Of a stretch of DNA of 64,000 nucleotides, positions 36,450 to 43,446 are shown piece after piece. This DNA is from Myroides sp. JBRI-B21084 (GTDB taxonomy: Bacteria > Bacteroidota > Bacteroidia > Flavobacteriales > Flavobacteriaceae): NCBI RefSeq assembly GCF_030545015.1, contig NZ_CP120653.1, positions 992,001 to 1,056,000 of the forward strand, written 5' to 3'. Each line of letters begins with the position of its first letter. Position 1 is the stretch's first letter. The notes under the pieces were generated by a model that worked only from the letters and a program-made list of their open reading frames with translations, was not told the DNA's origin and made no database searches. The position numbers and the translations under genes were made by a program.

Positions 36450-36722
36450 TTATAAAGTTAATTCTTTAATATGTTGAATGGTATCGTCTAACTGATTGCG
36501 AACGGTTGGGTAGCTAACACCTAATTGTGAGGCCATTTCTTTTAAACTACCACTTGTTAAAAAAAATTGCAAAATAAATTCTTGTTCTTTGGGTGATAAT
36601 TTTAAAAAAATAGGTAAGGGATAACTACCTTGTACTACGGTTTGGCAGTTTTCACAACTTAATTGCGATACGTTTAATATCGTTTCGCAACTGGGGCAAA
36701 GTGTAGGTAGTTTTGCGTGCAT
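36450..36722 (-). CDS. DUF2089 family zinc-ribbon / HTH protein
   Basis: A 90-residue small protein. N-terminal zinc ribbon CPSCETILNVSQLSCENC (four Cys, residues about 9-26), then a sigma-70-region-4-like helix-turn-helix: LSPKEQEFILQFFLTSGS and LKEMASQLGVSYPTVRNQLD. DUF2089 proteins are putative transcription factors. As the first gene of a tightly packed operon, preceded by a strong promoter with inverted repeats, it probably regulates its own operon. The regulatory role is inferred from fold and position. Confidence 0.88.
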   Translation of the reverse strand: MHAKLPTLCPSCETILNVSQLSCENCQTVVQGSYPLPIFLKLSPKEQEFILQFFLTSGSLKEMASQLGVSYPTVRNQLDDTIQHIKELTL

Positions 36723-36744
36723 TTGTAAATAAAATTAAATTAGT

Positions 36745-36789
36745 GTTTAAATATGTTTAATCAAAGTTAAATAAAATTAATATTTAAAC
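36745..36789 (-). repeat. inverted 10-base arms around the DUF2089 operon promoter
   Basis: GTTTAAATAT (36745-36754) and ATATTTAAAC (36780-36789) are exact complements 25 bases apart. One lies near the expected transcription start, the other between the -7 and -33 boxes, so a dimeric regulator could bind both. Confidence 0.55.
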
Positions 36790-36791
36790 AA
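36762..36791 (-). promoter_or_regulatory. DUF2089 operon promoter
   Basis: Minus-strand TTG (36789-36791), 19-base spacer, TAACTTTG (36762-36769): a full Bacteroidota promoter about 40 bases before the ATG. Confidence 0.7.
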
Positions 36792-36792
36792 A

Positions 36793-36823
36793 AAAAATCT
36801 GTTAACAAGGGTAACAGATTTTT
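36793..36823 (-). terminator. terminator of the EamA transporter gene
   Basis: Stem AAAAATCTGTTA with exact complement, loop ACAAGGG, T run, 18 bases after the transporter stop codon. Confidence 0.85.
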
Positions 36824-36840
36824 AAAATTTAAACGTTTGT

Positions 36841-37764
36841 TTATTTTTTTTGAATGAAATTTAAATTAATAAGCAACACAGCAAATAATATTATTAAAAT
36901 ACCAATCCATTGTAAAAACAGTACTTTTTCATTCAATAGAAAAAAAGCAAATGTTACCGAAACTGGCAATTCCAAAGCTGAAACAATACTACCTAAACCT
37001 ACACCAGTTAACGGAAATCCTTTATTTAATAAAATAGGGGGTAAAATGGTACCGAATAAAGCCAACAAAATGCCCCATGTATATAAAATGCTGAAATCTA
37101 TTTTTTTAAATGTAATAAATTGATTGTTGATTACATGAGTGTTAAAGTAAGTAGGTAAAATTTGGGTAATTAATGCAAATGTTATTACAATAGCTGCACC
37201 ACCATATAGCATGTATAAACTGCGTTGTATTGGGTGTAGTTTTATGGCAATACTATTGGTGCTAAATAGTGTAATTGCAAATGAAATAGCCGATAAAAAA
37301 CCAAAAACAAATCCCAATGTGTTAAATTGTAATGTTTTACTAGTAACGTTTGTTGCTAGCAGAGTACCAAACAATACCAAAAATACTGCAACAATTTTTG
37401 CAAGCGTTGGTTTTTTCTTAGTTAATACGGTTTCAATAAAAACACCAATCCAAACCGATTGCATTAACAAAACTACTGCAACAGACGCATTTACATATTT
37501 TACACACATATAATACAATACACTTGTAAATCCCATTGATGTGCCGCTAAGAATAAGCTGTAATTTTTCAGTCTTAGTCGCTTTTTTTGTTGATATAAAC
37601 ATGCTTATAAAAAGTAAACAAATAATTGCAATTAAAAATTGAGCTGAGGTAACCTCGGCAGTTGTGTAACCTTGTGTATATGCTAGTTTTACAAACGTAG
37701 CTAACATTCCATAACTACTTGCACCAAGCGCTACATATATAATACCTTTAACTGTTTTATTCAA
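36841..37764 (-). CDS. EamA family (DMT) transporter
   Basis: About 307 residues with ten transmembrane helices in two EamA repeats (first from KGIIYVALGASSYGMLA, second from LGFVFGFLSAISFAITL). Family members export amino acids, metabolites or take up sugars/nucleosides; substrate unknown. Start: a longer in-frame ATG at 37806 lies inside the terminator of the upstream gene, so I prefer the TTG at 37764, giving MNKTVKGIIYVALG, the usual beginning of this family. If the ATG is used the protein has 321 residues. Confidence 0.88.
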   Translation of the reverse strand: MNKTVKGIIYVALGASSYGMLATFVKLAYTQGYTTAEVTSAQFLIAIICLLFISMFISTKKATKTEKLQLILSGTSMGFTSVLYYMCVKYVNASVAVVLLMQSVWIGVFIETVLTKKKPTLAKIVAVFLVLFGTLLATNVTSKTLQFNTLGFVFGFLSAISFAITLFSTNSIAIKLHPIQRSLYMLYGGAAIVITFALITQILPTYFNTHVINNQFITFKKIDFSILYTWGILLALFGTILPPILLNKGFPLTGVGLGSIVSALELPVSVTFAFFLLNEKVLFLQWIGILIILFAVLLINLNFIQKK

Positions 37765-37789
37765 AATAATTACTTTTTTAGATTGATAA

Positions 37790-37820
37790 AAAAAGCTTGA
37801 AAACAAGTTTCAAGCTTTTT
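37790..37820 (-). terminator. terminator of the TonB-dependent receptor gene
   Basis: Stem AAAAAGCTTGAAA with its exact complement and a five-base loop, four bases past the receptor stop codon. It covers the possible ATG of the EamA gene. Confidence 0.85.
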
Positions 37821-37824
37821 AAAA

Positions 37825-40287
37825 TTACATCATTTCTTCCATATCTTCGCCAGATGATTGTTTGCGTTGTTCTTTTTGTCGATCTGCTTTTGTTTGATTA
37901 AATCTATAAGTGAACGATAAGTTTATGGTTCTTTCACGCCATTGCATTTCGGCATAAGAATTTATTTGTGCTATACTGGTTTCGTACATGCGTTTTCTTG
38001 AATTAAAAACATCTTGTACATTTAAAGCAATTGTACCTTTATCTTTTAACACTTCTTTACTTAAAGCCATGTTAACCGAAGCCACGCCTAAAACTTTACC
38101 TTGTGCCGTTTTTTGAGCACCACTATACATGAAATTTGTTTGCCAATCTATTTTAGTTGGTAACGTAACACGTGAATTAATTCTACCATTCCAAGTGAAT
38201 GCATCGTTGTCAAAATTTTGATAAACGGAATTACCTTCATAATTAACATATGAATAATCGCCACGAGTTGAAACTTGGAATAAGTTTGCATTTGCATTAA
38301 TTCGCCACCAACGGAAAGGATTGTAATTAGCATTTAGTTCAAAACCATATCTATACTCAGTTGCTAAATTAACTGGGCCCGTAATTGTAACAGGAATACC
38401 TTCTTCGTTTACACCATCAACTCTACGTACAAATTGTGTAGCATCTGTAGTATGGTTGTAATAAATAGATGTGTTTAATGTTAATTGCCCCCATTTTTTC
38501 ATGTATCCAAAATCTAAAGCATTTGTAAATGCAGGATCTAAATCTGGATTTCCTTTAAAAAAGTTAATAGAACTTGAATAATTTGATATAGGGTTTAACA
38601 TTCTTCCACGTGGTCTGCGTACTCTACGACTATAACTCAATGTTAAATTTTCGTTGTTCGATACTTCGTAGTTTAAAAAAGCACTTGGAAAAAAGTTATT
38701 GTATTTTTTATTGTTATAATCGTTTGTAATTAGTTGGTTTACATCAATTTCTGTTGCTTCCCATCGTAATCCTAACATATAACCAAATTTGTTGATTTTG
38801 TTGCCGTATTGGGTGTAAAGCGCATGTACTTTTTCAATGTACTCTAAATTGTTTTTAAACAAATCGTTGGGTTCTAAAACACCGCCACTATTTAGTGTGT
38901 TAATGTTAAATTTGGTTTCAATTTCGTTGAAATTTCCAAGATAACCAGCCTCAAACTGGCTGTTTTCATTAAAAGGCAATACGTAATCTACTCTGGCAAT
39001 TCTGCGCAATTCATCTTCTTTTGCAAAAGTTACATCTTGCGCTAAAAGTTCATTTACTTGATTTATTGTAGCGATATTAGCATCTTCATTATCGTTATTT
39101 TTGTTGATACTTCCCGATACGTACAATTGATGTCCTTTGTCGTTGAATTTATAAGTAAAATCTGTAGTGTATTCAACAGTTTGGCTGTTATCTTTTTCTT
39201 CGGTATGACGAATGTTTCTGTAGATTAAATTTTTATCCGCATCATAATTGCTGTAATTTAAATCTCGCGGATTATCGCCTGAACCCTTTCGGTACGTAAA
39301 TCCTTGGGTCCAAGTTAATTTATCGGTTAAGTTCCAATCAAAACCAAAATTACCGTTAAAACTTTCTCTGTTACGTGTTGATTTAGAGTATTCGTCAACA
39401 AAACTTGTAGTGTTGCCGTTTTCATCAAAGTATTGCGATTCGTTTGTTGAATTACCAAAGGTTTTGTTTTTACTATATCCTAAATTAGTGTAAAAATTGT
39501 AGTTTTTTTTGCGATAGTTTAAAGTTGCATTGCTACCGTAGCTTAACGGATCGCCAATATTAGCAGTAATGCTACCGTTTACACCACTGTTGCTGCCTTT
39601 TTTAAGTATGATGTTAATGATACCAGCGCCACCTTCTGCTTCATAACGCGCAGATGGGTTTGTGATAACTTCAACACGATCTAACGATTCTGAAGGAATC
39701 ATTTTTAAAGCATCGGCAATATTTGAAGCCATTCCAGAAGGTTTTCCATCAATCAAAACACGAACCGATTCGTTGCCGCGAAGGCTAACATTTCCTTCTG
39801 AATCTACTTCTACAGACGGAATATTATCTAACACATCGCTTGCTGTGCCTCCTTTTACTATAGCGTTATCACCAACGTTGTATATGCGCTTATCTAGTTT
39901 TAATTCAACGGCAGCACGTTTTGTTTCAATAACAACGGCGCTTAAAACTTCGTCATCGCCCTCAATAGTTATGGTTCCTAAATTTAAATCGTCCGTAATT
40001 TGTTTAGGTTCAAAAGTAAATGTTTTGTAGCCTAAATATTCAATCTTAATTTTGTAAGTATCAGGTGTAACAGGTATGCTAAAATTACCTTTAATATCGG
40101 TAACGTCGCCTGTTATATTTGTAGTATTTGTAGTGCTTTCAATGGTTATACTGGCATATTCTAAGGGTATGTTTGTAGCTTTTTCAACTACATTACCTGT
40201 AACTGTGTATTGACTTTTTTCTTGCGAAAAAACGGCCGTTGTGGCGCATGCAAAAAGCGTACAAAAAGCATAAGTTATTGCTTTCAT
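37825..40287 (-). CDS. TonB-dependent receptor, outer-membrane beta-barrel (OMP_b-brl_3 type)
   Basis: An 820-residue outer-membrane protein. Signal peptide (about 1-21); carboxypeptidase-like regulatory domain (about 25-110, GNVVEKATNIPLEYASITI); plug domain (about 115-230) with SVEVDSEGNVSLRGNESVRV, LIDGKP and NPSARYEAEGGAGIINIIL; then a long barrel. The end is unusual: after the last strand (INLSFTYRFNQTK) a hydrophilic tail runs to DMEEMM. No SusD partner is next to it, so it is not a typical polysaccharide-utilisation pair. Likely ligand unknown. Confidence 0.9.
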   Translation of the reverse strand: MKAITYAFCTLFACATTAVFSQEKSQYTVTGNVVEKATNIPLEYASITIESTTNTTNITGDVTDIKGNFSIPVTPDTYKIKIEYLGYKTFTFEPKQITDDLNLGTITIEGDDEVLSAVVIETKRAAVELKLDKRIYNVGDNAIVKGGTASDVLDNIPSVEVDSEGNVSLRGNESVRVLIDGKPSGMASNIADALKMIPSESLDRVEVITNPSARYEAEGGAGIINIILKKGSNSGVNGSITANIGDPLSYGSNATLNYRKKNYNFYTNLGYSKNKTFGNSTNESQYFDENGNTTSFVDEYSKSTRNRESFNGNFGFDWNLTDKLTWTQGFTYRKGSGDNPRDLNYSNYDADKNLIYRNIRHTEEKDNSQTVEYTTDFTYKFNDKGHQLYVSGSINKNNDNEDANIATINQVNELLAQDVTFAKEDELRRIARVDYVLPFNENSQFEAGYLGNFNEIETKFNINTLNSGGVLEPNDLFKNNLEYIEKVHALYTQYGNKINKFGYMLGLRWEATEIDVNQLITNDYNNKKYNNFFPSAFLNYEVSNNENLTLSYSRRVRRPRGRMLNPISNYSSSINFFKGNPDLDPAFTNALDFGYMKKWGQLTLNTSIYYNHTTDATQFVRRVDGVNEEGIPVTITGPVNLATEYRYGFELNANYNPFRWWRINANANLFQVSTRGDYSYVNYEGNSVYQNFDNDAFTWNGRINSRVTLPTKIDWQTNFMYSGAQKTAQGKVLGVASVNMALSKEVLKDKGTIALNVQDVFNSRKRMYETSIAQINSYAEMQWRERTINLSFTYRFNQTKADRQKEQRKQSSGEDMEEMM

Positions 40288-40309
40288 AAATTTTTAAATT
40301 TAAGTTACA

Positions 40310-40317
40310 CAAAAGTA
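40310..40317 (-). promoter_or_regulatory. putative -7 element (TACTTTTG) for the TonB-dependent receptor
   Basis: Minus-strand TACTTTTG, 22 bases before the receptor ATG; no -33 TTG at the normal distance. Confidence 0.4.
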
Positions 40318-40394
40318 AATGCTGTTTGTTTACTTTTTCTAAAATTAATGTTAAATGGCAGCCTTAATTTAATGGGTTTTTAGTTAAAAAAGAA

Positions 40395-40736
40395 TTATAA
40401 AATTTCTTTAATTTTTTCGGTTGGGCGTGCAATTACAGCTTTGTTGTTGTTTACAACAATGGGACGTTCTATTAATTGCGGAAAATCAACCATTGCTTGT
40501 ATTATTTCATTTGTACTTAAATTTTTGTCTTTAAATTGTTCTTTCCAAATGGTTTCTTTTGTTCTAACTAAATCTATTGGGGCAATATTTAAAAGTTTTA
40601 AAAGTACTTCAATTTCGTTAAAAGTTAAAGGTTCTTTGATGTAGTTAATAATTTCAACCTGAGTGTTAAGGTCTTGAAGCATGCATAATCCTTCGCGAGA
40701 CTTACTGCATTTAGGGTTGTGATAAATCTTAATCAT
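40395..40736 (-). CDS. arsC: ArsC/Spx-family reductase (arsenate reductase-like)
   Basis: A 113-residue thioredoxin-fold protein of the ArsC family. MIKIYHNPKCSKSREGLCML carries the catalytic Cys (residue 9) and the nearby Arg that stabilises it; later YIKEPLTFNEIEVLL, IAPIDLVRTKE and the C-terminal ERPIVVNNNKAVIARP are hallmarks of the glutaredoxin-coupled enzyme. It reduces arsenate to arsenite in known members, but no ars operon genes are nearby, so the cellular role could differ (YffB/Spx-like). Divergent from the CPBP protease gene. Confidence 0.85.
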   Translation of the reverse strand: MIKIYHNPKCSKSREGLCMLQDLNTQVEIINYIKEPLTFNEIEVLLKLLNIAPIDLVRTKETIWKEQFKDKNLSTNEIIQAMVDFPQLIERPIVVNNNKAVIARPTEKIKEIL

Positions 40737-40790
40737 GGGGTATCTTTTTTTGCAAATTTAGTTAACTTCGTAAAACAAATAATCATTTTT

Positions 40791-41675
40791 ATGTATTTAG
40801 AACAGTTTAAAAAAGATACCCCAAATATTTTAAAATACATTCCTTTTGTATTTTGTTTTTTAGGTTTTATGGCCTTAAATGTTATTGTATCAAATGTTTT
40901 GTCGTTAGATGCTGGTGCCATGATTCAAGATTCTATTAACAAAATGGGGAAAAATTTCACCTTTTTCAGCTTGTTAATTCCTTTTGCATTTTTTTTAATA
41001 TTGTTATTTGGATGGTGGGTTGTTATTCATAAATATTCAATAAAACAACTTACAACTAGTCGATTAAAAATTGATTATAACCGTATTTTGTTTTCGTTTA
41101 GTATTTGGGTATTAATCAATATAGTGTTATTTGCAATAAGTTATTTATTAGATCCTACAAGTTTTCAATTTCAATTTAATGGCAATGCATTTTTAACATT
41201 ACTGCTTATTTCAATAATTTTTATACCTATACAAACCAGTTTTGAAGAGTTTTTTTTTAGAGGTTATTTTATGCAATTTAGTGCTTACGCTACAAAAAGT
41301 AAGGCAGTCGCACTAATAATTACATCGGTAATTTTTGGATTAATGCATTTAAGCAACCCCGAAGTTTCAAGTATAGGTTTATCTATGATGGTTTTTTACA
41401 TAGGTACCGGCTTTTTTCTAGGTTTAATTACGTTGTTAGACGATGGTTTAGAACTAGCTTTAGGATTTCATGCAGCAAATAATTTAATGGGGGCTTTGTT
41501 GGTAACTTCGCCTTCGGCAGTTTTTCAAACCGATGCCTTATTTGTTTTTAACGGAAATGCAAATATTTATGAAATGATTGCACAAGTTTTTGTAATTTTA
41601 CCTATCTTGTTGTTTGTTTTTTATAAAAAATACAATTGGGTAAACTGGAAAAAGAAACTTTTTAAACCGTTTTAG
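40791..41675 (+). CDS. CPBP family intramembrane metalloprotease
   Basis: 294 residues from the ATG at 40791; an upstream in-frame start would overlap the divergent arsC-like gene. Six to eight transmembrane helices with the CPBP (Rce1/Abi) motifs in order: SFEEFFFRGYFMQF (Glu-Glu-x-x-x-Arg), FGLMHLSNPE (His) and GFHAANNLMGAL (His/Asn). Such proteases cut CAAX-like peptides or bacteriocin-like substrates; native role unknown. Two bases separate it from menE, suggesting one transcript. Confidence 0.9.
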   Translation: MYLEQFKKDTPNILKYIPFVFCFLGFMALNVIVSNVLSLDAGAMIQDSINKMGKNFTFFSLLIPFAFFLILLFGWWVVIHKYSIKQLTTSRLKIDYNRILFSFSIWVLINIVLFAISYLLDPTSFQFQFNGNAFLTLLLISIIFIPIQTSFEEFFFRGYFMQFSAYATKSKAVALIITSVIFGLMHLSNPEVSSIGLSMMVFYIGTGFFLGLITLLDDGLELALGFHAANNLMGALLVTSPSAVFQTDALFVFNGNANIYEMIAQVFVILPILLFVFYKKYNWVNWKKKLFKPF

Positions 41676-41677
41676 CA

Positions 41678-42712
41678 ATGGAAAAAAAAATTACTATTCA
41701 CCCCGATTTTAAACTTAACGGACGGTGCTATACCAAAGAAAGTTTATGTGAATTGGCCATTACCTTAATACGCGATGGCGAAGCACATGAAAAAGATTTA
41801 GGGAATTTAATACTTGAATGGTTTGATTCAAAAAATTATATTTCACTTACTACATCTGGTACTACAGGTAAACCAAAAGAAATAAATTTAAGTAAACAAG
41901 CAATGTGCGTTTCGGCCTTAGCTACGGGCGAATTTTTTAAATTGCAACCTAAAGATAAAGCCTTATTGTGTTTGCCAACACGCTATATTGCAGGGAAAAT
42001 GATGTTTGTAAGAGCCATTTTACTTGGGTTAGAACTCGATTTTGTGTGTCCAAACAAAGAACCATTAAAAAACAACGATAAAATATACGATTTTGTTGCA
42101 ATGGTTCCGTTACAAGTTCACAATTCAATTACGCAAATAGAGCAATGCAAAACCTTGATTGTGGGCGGCGCAAAATTAAATGAACAAACAAAGCAAATGC
42201 TTGAAAACATGATGGTTAATGTGTATGAAACGTACGGAATGACAGAAACTATTACACATATTGCTGCAAAAAAAATAAACGACCCATTTTTTACTGTTTT
42301 ACCTCATGTAACCATTTCACAAAACCAAAACGGTTGTTTGGTGATTGAAGCCCCACAAATTGCTAATTATTTAATTGAAACTACTGATATTGTTGAAATG
42401 CCAAACGATATTCAATTTAAATGGATTGGCCGTTACGATAATATTGTAAATAGCGGTGGCGTTAAATTAGTCCCCGAAGCAATTGAACAAAAATTAGCAG
42501 AATACATTCCTTTTCGTTTTTTTGTAATTGGTAAAGAAGACGCACATTTAGGTGAAAAATTAGTGTTAGTTATAGAACACGCACCTTATAAATTAGTACC
42601 AGAAGCATTTGAAAGCTTAGAAAAATACGAAACGCCTCGCGAAACTATTTTTATAGATAGATTTAAAGAAACGCCAACAGGAAAAGTACTTAGAAAAGAA
42701 ACAATATCTTAA
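41678..42712 (+). CDS. menE: o-succinylbenzoate-CoA ligase-like AMP-binding enzyme
   Basis: A 344-residue adenylate-forming enzyme. It has the phosphate-binding loop SLTTSGTTGKPKEI, the adenine-binding YETYGMTET, the WIGRYDNIVNSGG hinge and a C-terminal catalytic Lys in PTGKVLRKE. It is shorter than typical acyl-CoA ligases (about 450-500) because the N-terminal subdomain is reduced, as in Bacteroidota MenE of the menaquinone pathway. No other men genes are in view, so the symbol rests on the short size and motif pattern. Confidence 0.82.
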   Translation: MEKKITIHPDFKLNGRCYTKESLCELAITLIRDGEAHEKDLGNLILEWFDSKNYISLTTSGTTGKPKEINLSKQAMCVSALATGEFFKLQPKDKALLCLPTRYIAGKMMFVRAILLGLELDFVCPNKEPLKNNDKIYDFVAMVPLQVHNSITQIEQCKTLIVGGAKLNEQTKQMLENMMVNVYETYGMTETITHIAAKKINDPFFTVLPHVTISQNQNGCLVIEAPQIANYLIETTDIVEMPNDIQFKWIGRYDNIVNSGGVKLVPEAIEQKLAEYIPFRFFVIGKEDAHLGEKLVLVIEHAPYKLVPEAFESLEKYETPRETIFIDRFKETPTGKVLRKETIS

Positions 42713-42786
42713 TTCAATGGTTTAAATAGAGATATTATTTAAAAAAGTTTTAAATTGCCTTTTAAATTAAAATATAAAAATAGTTT

Positions 42787-43398
42787 ATGAAAAAATTAGT
42801 GAAAGGCATTTTTGTTGCCGCTAGTTTAATAGCTTTTAACAGCTTACATGCACAGGTAGTTCAATCAGGTAGTTTTGTTGAAAAATTAAGCGTTGAAGCT
42901 CAATATGGTTTAAATAATGTTTTAAGTCCAACTGAGGGGATTAACGCGGGTGATTTTAGCGGATTTAATTTTGCTCAATTAGGCGTAAATTATCATTTTA
43001 ACGATGTTTGGGCATTAAGAGGTACAGTTGCAAATTCAAAATTTACACATAAAGATATTGACGGTGTAGGGGTTACTTATACTAAAATTGTGTTAGAAGG
43101 TTCATATAATATTTTAGCTGCAGCAAATGGTTCAGCACAAGCATTTGAAGTAAATGCGCATGCAGGTTTAGGTTTAGGTTTGGGTAAAAGCGAATTTACC
43201 ACTCAGAAAGAAGAAGTAGGTGTTGCACAAATTGGTATTAAGCCTACCTTTAATTTTAACGAAAGCATTGGTGTTTTTGTTGATGGAACTTTTGTACAAC
43301 AATTTAGCCAACATTTTAATTTTGCAGGTACAACAATGAAAGTAGGGCCAGGTAGTTACTTAAATGTAGGTTTAGGTTTGCATTACCGATTTAACTAA
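42787..43398 (+). CDS. small outer-membrane beta-barrel protein
   Basis: A 203-residue exported protein: signal peptide (MKKLVKGIFVAASLIAFNSLHA) then alternating aromatic/Gly strands (FAQLGVNYHFNDVWALRGT, AHAGLGLGLGKSEF), ending in YLNVGLGLHYRFN, a good C-terminal barrel signal. Resembles eight-stranded OmpA/OmpW-type porin-like barrels. Ligand and role not known. Own terminator downstream. Confidence 0.82.
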   Translation: MKKLVKGIFVAASLIAFNSLHAQVVQSGSFVEKLSVEAQYGLNNVLSPTEGINAGDFSGFNFAQLGVNYHFNDVWALRGTVANSKFTHKDIDGVGVTYTKIVLEGSYNILAAANGSAQAFEVNAHAGLGLGLGKSEFTTQKEEVGVAQIGIKPTFNFNESIGVFVDGTFVQQFSQHFNFAGTTMKVGPGSYLNVGLGLHYRFN

Positions 43399-43404
43399 AA
43401 ATAT

Positions 43405-43436
43405 AAAAACCGATTGAAAAAATTCAATCGGTTTTT
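43405..43436. terminator. bidirectional terminator
   Basis: Fourteen-base perfect stem AAAAACCGATTGAA with complement, AAAA loop, long T run; between convergent outer-membrane genes. Confidence 0.9.
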
Positions 43437-43446
43437 TTTTGTTTTT

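Noticed and set aside
40395..40736. An arsenic-resistance operon around the ArsC-like gene
   Set aside because: No arsR, arsB/acr3 or arsenite-linked genes are nearby, so only the single reductase is claimed.
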